DNA of 64,000 nucleotides from Rotaria sp. Silwood1 (Eukaryota > Rotifera > Eurotatoria > Philodinida > Philodinidae). The stretch lies in assembly GCA_905250075.1 (NCBI GenBank), contig CAJNOP010000009.1:3119581-3183580 (forward strand), read 5' to 3'. The position numbers and the translations under genes are program-made. The notes under the pieces were generated by a model. That model was not told the DNA's origin. It made no database searches and saw only the letters and a list, made by a program, of their open reading frames with translations. Each line of letters begins with the position of its first letter. Position 1 is the first letter of the stretch. Below are positions 34,998 to 46,900 of this stretch, piece by piece.

Positions 34998-35909
34998 TTA
35001 ACGAATAAACGGACCATTACCATAGGATACATACGGATTTATACCCATGGCAGGTGGACTAACATAATACTGTTGTTGATTCATGATAACCGGTGAACCG
35101 GTAGTCCAACGTTGAGTATGAGTTACTGATTGTTCAAACATGACAGGACTTGCTCGAGGTGATGGAACAGGAACACCAACAGGTACATAATATGGAACCG
35201 GATTTGGAACAGGAACTGGGACACAAACCGGTGGTGAGGGAACTGGTACAGGCACAGGTACGAACCGATCGACAGGTACTGGTGATGGCACTGGAACTGG
35301 TACAGGTCGATCAATTGGAACATGTCTTAGTACTTCAACTGGATAAGGTTGAGGTACTGGACGATCGACTGGAACAGGAACTGGAACTGGTTCTCGAATA
35401 ACTCGTGGTGGTGGTGCAGGAACTAAGTCGACTTGTCGTCGTTCAGCAATATAATAATTAGGAGCATAGGCTACGCTCCCAGGATGGAAACCATATGGCA
35501 TAGTTGATGATGGATTAGGATATCCTCCTGAATAGCTACCATAATTTGGTAGAGCACCTATACCAGCTCCATATGGTGATCTATCTGAATCGTCGCGATA
35601 TGAATCACTCATCGGACTTTGTCGATAATTACTAAAACTTTCATATCCAGGACTAGCAGCTAAATTATCTGAAGAATATTTTCTTGCACCACCATAACTT
35701 AAATCTCGTCGCTGTGATGAATATGCGTTACGTTTATGACTTGGACCGTCTAATGGACGATAAAAACCCGATCTAGTACTTGGAAACATAGAATCTGATT
35801 CTGATGGCTGCAAATATGTGTCATCACTTTCGTCGTTTGAAAGACGTCGTTCAAGACGTTCGCCAAATCGTGCTATAGCATTGATTGTTTTATTGACAAC
35901 TTTGTCCAT
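34998..35909 (-). CDS. Val-Pro-repeat (VPVPV) low-complexity protein, 303 aa
   Basis: Single exon with a conventional ATG and in-frame stop. Residues 1-25 form a basic amphipathic helix (MDKVVNKTINAIARFGERLE). Residues 26-162 are Ser/Tyr/Gly/Arg-rich and disordered, with repeated DRSP/YRDDS-type motifs. Residues 163-251 are a dense Val-Pro alternation broken by DRPVP, DRFVP, PYP and PSP units. The tail (252-303) is Gln/Tyr/Gly-rich. Val-Pro-Val repeats with charged breaks occur in articulin/alveolin-type membrane-skeleton proteins and in some structural secreted proteins. No signal peptide is visible, so an intracellular cytoskeletal or cortical role is the likelier guess. No enzymatic motif. 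Confidence 0.82.
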   Translation of the reverse strand: MDKVVNKTINAIARFGERLERRLSNDESDDTYLQPSESDSMFPSTRSGFYRPLDGPSHKRNAYSSQRRDLSYGGARKYSSDNLAASPGYESFSNYRQSPMSDSYRDDSDRSPYGAGIGALPNYGSYSGGYPNPSSTMPYGFHPGSVAYAPNYYIAERRQVDLVPAPPPRVIREPVPVPVPVDRPVPQPYPVEVLRHVPIDRPVPVPVPSPVPVDRFVPVPVPVPSPPVCVPVPVPNPVPYYVPVGVPVPSPRASPVMFEQSVTHTQRWTTGSPVIMNQQQYYVSPPAMGINPYVSYGNGPFIR

Positions 35910-38017
35910 TTATTTGTTAATTGTATCTTTAAATGTTATGCGTTGTTACTATATTAAAAAATAATGACTTGTATCTATATACTATATGTATGTGAATAAA
36001 TAATTGACGGGAAGAAAAAGAAAAGCAAAAAAATAAGCGGAGAAAAGAAAGAAACCTTGAAGCATAACGCATTGATAACCATGAAATATTTCCTTTATTA
36101 CCCAATCGAATTACTTTTCTCTACTCGAACGACACTTTTTTGAAAGAAAATGAATAGGAGAAAAACCTCATGTGATCGAAGAAGTGATATTAAAACTTAC
36201 TTATAAGACATGAACATGAATCAGTAACATCATCGACAAACAGTTGAAATTGATTTTTTTTTTGATATTATTATCTTATGTAAAATCGATTGGATAAATT
36301 TTCAACTTTTCTTTACTAATTATTTATTGCTATATTATGAGCGAATACAAAAACATAACTTAAGATGCAAAATTAACTGCCAAAAGCTCGATTCATAGTT
36401 CTCCACATAAGAACACCGTTGAAATTTAATTCTTTTTCATTGAAAAGAACAATGTCTAAATTTCAAAAAACATACGAAAAGTTCTTTTGTTTACGATTAA
36501 CTTAAAATAAGAAAAAGTTTGAGATTGAACATCATCAAAAGAACTTAAATCTTCACAAGCCTTTAGTAACTTTCATATTCTCTAAAGTGACTCAGTAATT
36601 CTTTAACAATAAACAATGAGTATTTTATGTCTTAGTTTTAATAGAATGCACTATATTTTATTGGAAAGTTCAGAAATTGAGAAATATTCATTATTCAGGG
36701 CTTAAACATGATAGTAAAGTTTATAAGTAATTCGAATTGATGAAGAATTTCATGTTGTTTCAGAAAAAGGAGAGCAATTTATTCAGAATCTGTAAACTAT
36801 TACTTAGATTAGAGGAACTATTTTTTGAATTTAAATGAAAAAATTGTAAAGCATACATCCTTTGAAAGCTTAATAAAAACCTTTCTAGTTTATATAACTG
36901 TATAATTTTGAACATAATCTTTTATAAAGAAAAAGATAGGTTTGATGCGAGTGAGATATTTGAAGAGAATACAAGTTGCAAGTGAGTGTTTGGTGACTCT
37001 CGAAATTGAACCTGGCTTAAAACTCAGCCTTTCTCCTTTCAATTAGAATAGGATGTATTGTCCATGATATTTCTGAGTAGAAAACCATAGACCTGATTTT
37101 AGCAATCACTTTTGCCTCGCAGATTAGTAGTCAATTTTAATTAATATGTGGTACTTGATTGTAACATTTGGTTACGGTTTATCGACACATTTTTATCCAA
37201 CTATAGCTGATGAAGAAGAGTAACTACAACTTTTTATTATAACAAGTTATTTTCATAATCTAAACCAGCGTGAAATGTAATAGTTTATAAAATTGTAGTC
37301 ACAAGACTATTATTATAATGTTTTACTAATCTTATCACAATATTCATCTAATGACAAAGAACCTTCTTCATATCATTTCATTATATCAAGAATTCGTCGA
37401 CTTTGAAAAATAACTTTTTTATTTAGTATAAACACATATTCATGTTGTTGTTAAGTTATTTCATCAATCAACACTTATAAATTTGCATTGGTGATGGCAA
37501 TAGTTGAATTAAGTCATCGGTGCTAGCCCTCCAATCCGGTTGTGAGAGTAGAGCAACCAAATAATTACATCTACTAATTGAAAGCGTTTTTTTGGCATTT
37601 CTGCTGATACTAAAGTCTGTTTTGAAAATGCTGAATAGTGTCATTACTTTTTAGTTTATCTACTTCTCTTTAAGGCAAGATTGATTTCTTAAGTAACATT
37701 CTGTTAATGACATACGCTAGTTAAGATAGTATTAATGAAGTGAAAAGATACCTGACGGTAAGAGTTAACAAAATTGTTGTTCCATATAATGCATGAAAAA
37801 AAAGAATAGAAAAAAAATAGAATATCTTTCTTGGTAATTAAAATTATAGCTATGCTTCAAACTTGAACAGTATTGAAATATGTAATCCTGATTATGGTCT
37901 ATAGATTGAATCATCATATGATGCAATACTCTAATAAATTGAACTTATATTAAAGCCGTTTTTTTTATTTATGCATTTATTTCAGAATAGACAAAATAAA
38001 TTATTAACATTTCGGCT
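35910..38017. other. Intergenic, no gene recognised
   Basis: Start of a ~14 kb gene-poor tract. AT-rich, with no coding stretch and no clear repeat boundaries seen. Confidence 0.5.
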
Positions 38018-38538
38018 GACGAGTAAAGCTCTTCAAGTATCAAATCTATTTTTGACCGAGACGATGTTCATTTGATGCCTTCTAGTGAATAATAGAAAAG
38101 TCTATAATGGTTTGTTCTCCGAACTCTCATTCTTGAGATATTGGAGTTTTGCTGGGTTTTTCAACAAAACCTGTGATTTGTCTTCAAATTTTGCATCAAC
38201 AAAATCTTGAATGAGATTAGTTGATTGTGCAATTAGTATTTCTTTCCTAGAGATAAATATATATGAATAAAATTTGCTTGTACATATGAAAGAAATTCGG
38301 ATATTTCATATCTCAGGATAAGAAATACTAGGAAAGTTTGAAGTTGACAATTGATTTATCATATGATATGAGGAGATCACAACCGTTTTTTGAAAAATCT
38401 ACTATCAATTTCGATATCTCAAGAATGAAGACTTGGATAACTAAATCGTTCTAGACTTTCCTATTACTTGCTAGGTCTCACCTAATAAACATCTTCTCAG
38501 TCAAGAAACGATTTAACACCTGAAAAGATTTCCTTGTA
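38018..38538. mobile_element. Long hairpin (foldback) element, ~520 bp
   Basis: Two arms of about 250 bp are reverse complements with roughly 70-75% identity. Paired landmarks: TTCAAGTATCAAATC (left) with the complement of the right-arm GATTTAACACCTGAA; TTTTTGACCGAGACGATGTT with the complement of AACATCTTCTCAGTCAAGAA; CATTCTTGAGATAT with ATATCTCAAGAATG; and inner TAGTATTTCTTTCCT with AGGATAAGAAATACTA. The loop is short (centre about 38285). There is no coding capacity and no convincing target duplication. It is probably a non-autonomous foldback or MITE. Confidence 0.55.
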
Positions 38539-38702
38539 AAATAATTCTTGTTGCTTGTCTATATAAAGATCTTACATAAAATCTAAGTAATTTTTGCGAT
38601 CATTGAAGAAACTATTTGATAATATTATACTTAGAATTATTATTAAAGATTTTGATTTAGAGGTACCAGATAGATGTTTAGATATTATATTCACCGAATT
38701 AT

Positions 38703-39002
38703 AACTTCCCCGTTCGAAAAATCAGACGATAAGATCTTACAAAATGATACCTTTGATCTTGTAAGATCAGACAAAAAAATCGTACAAAATAATCCTAGTC
38801 TCAGAAATCGTCCGCTAAGTCGTATTTTAAAATTCTGAAAAGATCTTGCTACCTTGTAAGATATTTCTATGAGATTATAGAAAGTCTTATAGTACGATTT
38901 ACTGTAAAATTTCTGAAACTACAACTTTCGTCTGATCTTACAAGACCAGGGGTACAATCTTGTAAGATCTTACTATCTGATTGTTTGATTTGGGTAGGTA
39001 CG
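38703..39002. mobile_element. Second MITE-like inverted-repeat element with TTGTAAGATC subrepeats
   Basis: Left arm (38703-38775) and right arm (38930-39002) are imperfect inverted repeats. AATCAGACGATAAGATCTTA pairs with the complement of TAAGATCTTACTATCTGATT, and GATCTTGTAAGATCAGAC with the complement of GTCTGATCTTACAAGACC. The decamer TTGTAAGATC or its complement GATCTTACAA recurs several times in the arms. CGAAT occurs at both outer flanks and may be part of a target duplication. Non-coding. Confidence 0.5.
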
Positions 39003-40879
39003 AATACAAAAAGTCTATATTTGAATCTTCATTAGATATAGTCTAATTCTTAAAGCTCATAAATAATTATCATTAATATGTGAATCAGAAAGAAAGTAAT
39101 TATTTTGCATGCTCTAATAATCTGCATTTTTTCTTTTTTTCTATTGGATCAGTTCGGTTAATGAAAAGATAATTTTAATTTTATATATAGTATGTTATTC
39201 TGATAGTTTAGATGGGAGGTCTTTCTCTTTTAACTAATTGTTATTTACATCTGTTATCTGTTTTCTGTTTTTTTGGCGTTTAAGTTTGTTCATCCTAGCA
39301 AAATTTTCTTGTTATATTTTTAGAAGTTGTAAATCTACCATTTTCTTCAAAGTTGCTGATTAGGAAATTGTCAATGACTCTGAATTTTCTAGTAGGCCGT
39401 TGTTCAGCATCTAATGAAAAATACCGAATAGAAAAAAAAACCCGAAACCAATACAAAGAAGAAATTCTCAAGCAGTTTTCATTGATTGTATCAGAGTAGG
39501 TATCACTGCTCAAACACTTTGAGAATATTAAGCAAGAATCATATCTCTAGAATAAAATGCTCCTGAACACCTGTCTTCTCTCAATGATGATGTTTGCTTC
39601 ATAATAATCTGTTCTATTATTATTATACTTAATGATTCTTATTTTGCGATTAGAAACCACATTGTATCTATTATTGATAGCGATCATCGTAAGAATTTTG
39701 TTTCAATTTCAATATTTCCCTCAATCATACACAATTCTTAGTTGTTTTATTTTTTCTTCTGTCGTCTAAATTTAGAAATAAATAGCCTGCTTATAGTGGC
39801 ATTACATAAAGAAGTATTATTGATATCGATTAATCAGATATTACTTTACATGAATAAACATAAAAAAAAGATCATGCTATACGATCATTGTTTCTATAGT
39901 CAGTACTATTGTCATTGTAATTGTTCTAATAAATGACGAGAAAAATCTATTACGTTCATCAATGGAATTTACTTCCTTTTTTTTCTTCGATCAAACGAAA
40001 CGACAAAGTATCTGACTGTTTGACACATCAATGGCAAATAAAGGTCGTTTTTTATTCTAGTATAAACGATTATTGTATAATTTTGATTTATGCAAACTCT
40101 TTCGTGCGCATAGTTCTATCACGAGCCCATTAGTAAAAATAAAAATAGCAAAAAAAAAACCCGTCAGTTAGTTATTCTATTTGAGTTTAAATTAGACACC
40201 TTTGATTAACGACTTTTTTTTTTGTTTTTTTGTTATGTGTAGCATCTGGAATAAAAATCTTAATGATAGTATGTTTTATATTAAACCATGTGATTCATGT
40301 TACCTATTCACTTCCAAGATTTTTCTTCATTCTTCTAAACAGAGAAATATTAGACATGCTTCGATCATAGAAAAAGAAAACAAAGTACCATCTCATACAA
40401 TTTTATGAGAAAAAAAAAGCATATCCCGTAGCTGTGAATACATCATCCTTTGTCTTTGATTGAACAAGGACATAAGATATTATTTATATTAAGAAAACGT
40501 TCTATTTTGTTTCTAAATAATAAAACCTTCACTATATAAGTTGAATTAAGTATTTTATTATATACATTCAATGATTCAAGTATTGAATAACAATAGCTAT
40601 ACAGTATTTATATAAAATTTTAAAATAGTTTTCTTTTCTTCTCGATTATGTAAGTTTTATGTTGATAATTTATATATCTCGAAAGATAAAAATGGTTTGC
40701 ATTGATTATCAAAATAAATGGTTTTTTTTTTTGCAATGTTGATAGTTTGGATAGAACATATTATTTAGCATTAATTATTGTTTAAATATAGAAAGAAAAA
40801 TTGAACTTATTTAATTTATTTGATAAACTTTCGATAATGAATTTGATTTTCTTATTGATATTTGTCTATGAAATAATCA
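39003..40879. other. Intergenic, no gene recognised
   Basis: Very AT-rich. Several 60-75 codon frames occur but read as low-complexity chance frames. Confidence 0.45.
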
Positions 40880-41340
40880 TAAAAGATTCTTGATAAACTA
40901 CACTACTACTTTATCATATGCTGCTCAACGAGGTTATACAAACATAGCGATGAAATTCATACATACTCAAACCACAATTATACTCTAGTGTAGAACTTTA
41001 AAAAAAAAAAGCTATTCTGAATTGTTTTATATTTTATTTGATGAATGCGGCTGACTACCTTAAACAGAAGCTTGTTATTTTTGTAAGCTGAATGTTATTT
41101 CAACTTGATTTTAAACTGGTGTTGATATAAATTCTGTCAACTAAACAAGATCGAATAGCATTTTATGAATTATATTAGTATACGAATTTTAGTTTTGTTA
41201 AATATCGTTTATTTTTTGGTCGATTAATGTTATTCGATAATGAAATATTATTAGTAGAAATTATTTATATGGTAATTAAAGCTGATATTGATGTGAATCA
41301 ATTTGATAAAGCTCATTTTACAATATTCTAACTAATAAAA
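40880..41340 (+). pseudogene. Ankyrin-repeat relic
   Basis: Short separated stretches translate to ankyrin-like pieces: TTTLSYAAQRGYTNIA near 40901-40950 (ankyrin consensus is like TPLHxAAxxGHxxIV); GVDINSVN followed by a stop and a frame-shifted KQDRIAF-like segment near 41120-41160; and VIKADIDVNQFDKAHFTIF near 41272-41328. Stops and frame changes separate them, and no intact exon remains. I take it as the decayed remains of an ankyrin-repeat gene on the plus strand; the extent is approximate. Confidence 0.4.
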
Positions 41341-43941
41341 AGGTATTAAAAAAAAAAAAGATTTGTTATAATTATTTTTAGAAGTTCATCATAATCATTT
41401 AAAATAGTTTAATTATTCATTGATACTAGGATTTGAACAAGTATTCGCATATATGGTCAGGAGTTAGCTCATCAACAAAATTTATTCATGCTGTAGAAAA
41501 TGTTAAACATATCATCAGTTATTTAATAATCATTCAGTGAATTTCAAAAAAATTAACTTTAACTATTTCCATAAGTAATATAGAAAATACGAAAGTATAA
41601 AGAACAAACTAATTCTTATATGTTTGTATGTTTTTCTAATTTAGAATAGTAAATAGATATAGTTTGTAAGCAAATGCATTATATATGTTTTTTTGTTTTT
41701 AATTGAAGATGAATATATTTCATACTTACTATATGCAAGAAAAGAACATATTGTATCTATTTATAAGCTATCCATTTTCTTAACGTATAAACAGCTGGAA
41801 AGAATTTGTTGATTTATTGAAGGACGATACTATTTTTTTAGATCAAGACGTCCCATTCATCTTTTGGTGATTATACTTTTGAATTTATATTAATAATCAG
41901 TGTATTAATACAGATAAAGAATTGATATGACGATTTTAAAAATAAAAGATGTCTTTAGAACATATAAAATGCCTTTATGCACTATCTATTCATCACCTCA
42001 TGCTGACAGATATTTTTACATATTGATGTTACATTGATAGATCTGTCATATCTATTTCATTCTATTAGCTACTTAGATAAGCCCATAAAAATAGGCAATT
42101 ATAACTCTGACAAAGATAATTGATTCGATGATCTTGATACGACTAATTAAATGAATTGTTGTGAACACAAAAATAGAATTTTCAAATGACTAAATATAAC
42201 ACTAAACATATCAATTGTTATTATTTGTTCAATATAAGTAATATAATATCTATTCAATGTTTGATTGCAAGAAATCTATTCGATCTTGTCGAAGAAAGTT
42301 ATGCATACAAATTCAATAGAGACAGAGCTTGTGTAAGGTTTTTCTTGTTTTTATTACAATACTCATAGAATACGAAGAAAAGAGAGAGCGAGAAAGACTT
42401 CCGATGAGAAATTCCACTAACACTTCACTTCCTGTTCCTCTTCTAAGTCGAATATTCATTTTCTTTTCATTGCTGCAACTAATTTGAAAACCACCGTTTT
42501 TTTCTTTCTTTTTTTTTTTCTATTTTCTTCTAGAACCGTGCACTCGTCTAGTCTTGAGACAAGCATTCTCAAAGGTTTTTTTCTTTTTCTTTTTTTTTTT
42601 GTTGCTTTCTCACTTTTTTTCATAATCTTCGTTAGTAACACAAAAAAGAAAAGGGAAAAAATAAGACAGGCAACTAACCGGTCACCGATGTTGAGATAAT
42701 GTTCATCATCATCAGAATATAGAAAAAAAAAAGAGAAAAACAACTGGTTTTCCTTTTCTTTTTTCTGTTATAAAATGCTTGATTATTATTTTTTTGTTCG
42801 CACTCAATATTTCTTCTAATAAATAGACATAGATGAGATGAGAAATACTAATAAGTATATTCTTGAACCATGTGTCATCACTGTTATGATGTAATAGAAC
42901 ATAGCATGAGCTGAGCTAGTTATCAACAATCTTCATCAAATTTATGATGATTCCGATATGTATGCATGAGCCAAATTATACTGTTAGATCAATATAGTAC
43001 CTGTCATCTTTTACACAATTAATAAAGTATCGAGCTTTTTTTTTTAGCTTTTTCATTTTTTTCTTCCAGACTAGTCGATTCTGGAAAAAAAATTATAGTT
43101 CTCTTTTACTTCTAATTTCGATAAAAATAGTAACAATTGAGAAATAAGAAAACTAAATCACGGCTCAGTTCCCTCGTTCACATATTTATCACCGATGAAA
43201 AGAAACTTTTCCCATAGGTATGACTTTTCGTTATGATTTTTGTGTCTACAAATATCAAGGTAAGAAAGGAAGTTCTTTTCTTTTTTTTTTTCTCCTTATT
43301 GTTTCGGTCATAAAACGATGTCTATAATACAGGCAAGAATAGAAAAAAGATTGAGAAAGTTAGCAGAGCAGAAATAATTTTTGTATCACTATATAACAAC
43401 AAGCATGTGGCGAGAGATTGAAAGATAATGATGATGATGATAATGAAGAGTAAATTTACAATCAAGGCAAAACGAGAAGAACATTGTTAAGAATAGTTAG
43501 CGAAAGAGAAAACCCAACAAGTAAAATATTTATCATGATTACACTTGATAAGTAGGAGATGAAAAGAAAATGAAGAAAACCATATCTCTTGTTGTTTTAG
43601 CTTTCCATAAGGCACCCACTGCGTGCTCTCTTCCTCATTTTAGTCATAATCTCTATAGTAATCCTTTCTTTCGTTGATATGTAATATGAATGCGTGTACA
43701 TGAGATTGTCTTTATTGACTGAGAATAGAAACTCGTATATTTAATTATCACAAAAAACAATGACCTGAGTTTTATTCTCTGCAAGTATTATTACAAATAG
43801 ATTTAATCATGTATGTCATTTCATGAGCTTATACATATAGGAAACAAAGAAAGTGAAAGTTATTTTAACCGTAGAGAGGATGTCCATGATAATAACATTA
43901 TATTCTTAAGAAAACCTGAGCGAATGAGTATTAACATAGAC

Positions 43942-43964
43942 ATATATATATATATATATATATG
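43942..43964. repeat. (TA)n microsatellite
   Basis: About eleven TA units in a row, in non-coding sequence. Confidence 0.85.
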
Positions 43965-46900
43965 CAAATTTATTTTAAAGCAACGGATGAATTACTTATT
44001 CAAGATGAGATTATTTCATATCACAAATATAAAATTTTTATTAGTAAATACGATACATAGGTATATATATATAGATATTCTATTCATATGTCATGATACA
44101 TTTGATTACTATTAGAAACATACAGTAAGATTTTGTTAACGTAAAAAAGAGTAAAAAGAAAATATTCTCAAGTTACTATACTCATCGTTAGAGTACAATG
44201 CTTAAGAAAAAAAGAGACCGAAAGATGTATTTATATAAATATTACTGTTATCGTTTGTCGATGGCGTTGAGACAGCAAGCCAGAAGTCGTGTCGTATTTC
44301 ATTTCTACATTTCTTCTCATCAATTGATAAATCGCTGCCTTGAGTATTATCTGTTTGCCTGTCTATATGTATAAAGGCTTTTCATATACAATCAAGTAGT
44401 AAACGAGAATTGAAAAGCGGAAGAGAGAAAAAAAACTAGAAAAAAAAAGTATGGCAGGCAATAGTAGCAAAATAGAAAAAAAAACTTCTACTCGACTCGC
44501 ACACTCATACTCTCGTTTATAGTCAATCTAATTGATTTTGTTGTCTCGCCAAATGGGAACAAAAAGAGAGAAAAAAAGAAGAAGCAAAAAAAAAAAACCG
44601 AAGCGAGAAAGACGTGAGAGGTTACTATGATTGTGACTATGTTATATGAGGCGAAGGTAAGCTTAAAATCAAATTGAGATCTGAAGAATATGTGTCTTGA
44701 CTTTCAGTCGATAGTATTAAAAGAACTACCTTAATTCTTCGATATAGAAATGTTATAGTATTAGTACTATGAGTGATTGATTGATTGGTTTATTCGCGGT
44801 TGATTAGAAAAGTCTAGTCATATTAATTGTATTCAAGATATCGTTTACTTTGCTATATCTAACAGTTAAGTTAATTTGTTGAAAACCATTTTCTATGTTT
44901 ATCGAGATAATATTTTTATATCCTTATATGCAATCAACACCATCGGATCACCATCGGTGATGCATCTGTAGATAGAATTATGGTGATAAAGTACGATAAA
45001 CAACAAATATAGGAAGACTTTTTTCTTGACAACAAGTCAAGGTGAGCATTAAATTATGTTGTGTAACAATTGAGCTAATACACATTTTCATCAACGAAGC
45101 ATTCATATGTTTTCATGGTTGATCTAAGCGGTGACATGATGATGATAAGAAATGACAATGAAAGACCGGATGGTTCGAGTAAGTGCGAAGGTTAGATGGA
45201 AGTGTGTATGGCGACTTGTTCCCAAAAGATACAGAAAAGATGAAAGCTCATTGTGTCTTCATAGCATTAAGACAATATCTCCCTTGAGTAAGTGATCGAC
45301 GATGACTGCACATAAATCATTTTTTGAAGAAAGCATGTTAATATTTCAAGAGTTTCTTGTATTTCTTTGTAGTTCAATAAATCTATAAATGCACATACTA
45401 TCCTTACAATTTTCTAAGTTCTTCTTTGTTTATGATAAAACACATGAACATGTCAAAATTTGTTAATATAATGTTAAGCCATATTTTGATTTGTCATATT
45501 CTTTCAGCATACACATGTTTCGCTGATTTCTCTGATATATTTGTGTACATAAAATCCTTGTTTCTATCTGACGTCATTGTCTTCTTAATAATATTGATAT
45601 TAAGATCAGTTGACGTAAATTGGCTACCATGCCTGATGTCATTTAGATATTAATGTTTTTCTTTATCTCTCTATCGTCGGCGTTTTTTATCATTTTGCAC
45701 ATAGATATAGATATATGTATATGCACACGTACGAGGGAGATGGTGTATATTAATGTTCTGAGGAACACGAAAGGAAAAACGAAGATAACTGGACGCGATC
45801 AATATATATCCAAAGGGGCATTTATTGTGCTACGAACAATATATAAATACTTAGACAATAAATAATCAAAGAAATTTCTTACCGGTGAGTCTTTCTTCTT
45901 TCGAGTTTATTCTCTTTTAAATAGAAAATCTGAAACGAAATAATGAATATATACTGTAAATATTTTCTTTTGTATAAGTTTGATTTATATTGTTGTTTAT
46001 TTACGTGAAAATTTGATGTTCTTCTATTCATGATAAATGAATGAAAATGAACTTCCGTTTTTTCTTTTTTTTTTTTTCTAGCCTCGATTTGACGTGTCGA
46101 TTTATTTTCTCAACAAATCATTTTCTTGGCTCTTAACTTTTCTTATTAAACTCAACAACATATATTAGACATTTAATCAATCGATCGTTCAGTCTTGTTC
46201 TTTTTTCTTTCATTCTACACTTTATAAATTTATTATTTTGTTATATCGAATAGAATCATTCTATTTTATTTATCTCAAATTGTATCATCAACGACCTTGA
46301 TTATACATATTTATCTATTTTTTTTTTATTAATATCTTATATCAAATATTTCTTAAATATCTTTTATGTTGATTTAATCAATCAACTAAGTGTGTGAATA
46401 ACCCACAGAACAAACAATACTAGAACATCATAATAACAAAAAAACGTGTTCTAGTTAAAATATTCTGTACAATTTTACACAATAGCATTCAAAACAACCT
46501 ACTTTATTATTATACATAAGGTAAGAATATGACAAACAACTGAAGAGCCGTTGGAGAAAGTTTTGATACTAGACGTAATTCTGCCCACATACGCATGACT
46601 TGCAGATACAGAGAGAAAGGAAAAAACAGTCAACTTTATCGCACGATTGGTTTTTTTTCTTTTTTGTATGACGGTATTAAAAAAAAGACACTTTTGTTTA
46701 TCATACTATATCGGTTACATGTTGAGTAGTGTCCTCTACCGATTATACCATCAATCATACATGTATAGATATGTCTATTTTTATTCCTTGATATTTGCCT
46801 GCTAAGATATTCTTGTCTTCATTTACTTTTTCAGAAGAACAAGACGAACGTATCAACTTGTCCATCTATTCTGAATTTCTGTCAATAGACAGGCAAAGTC

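Noticed and set aside
35123..35401. Frames on both strands within the Val-Pro gene
   Set aside because: Shadows of the repetitive Val-Pro coding sequence.
42456..42743. Lys/Phe-rich frames on both strands
   Set aside because: Generated by poly-A/poly-T tracts.
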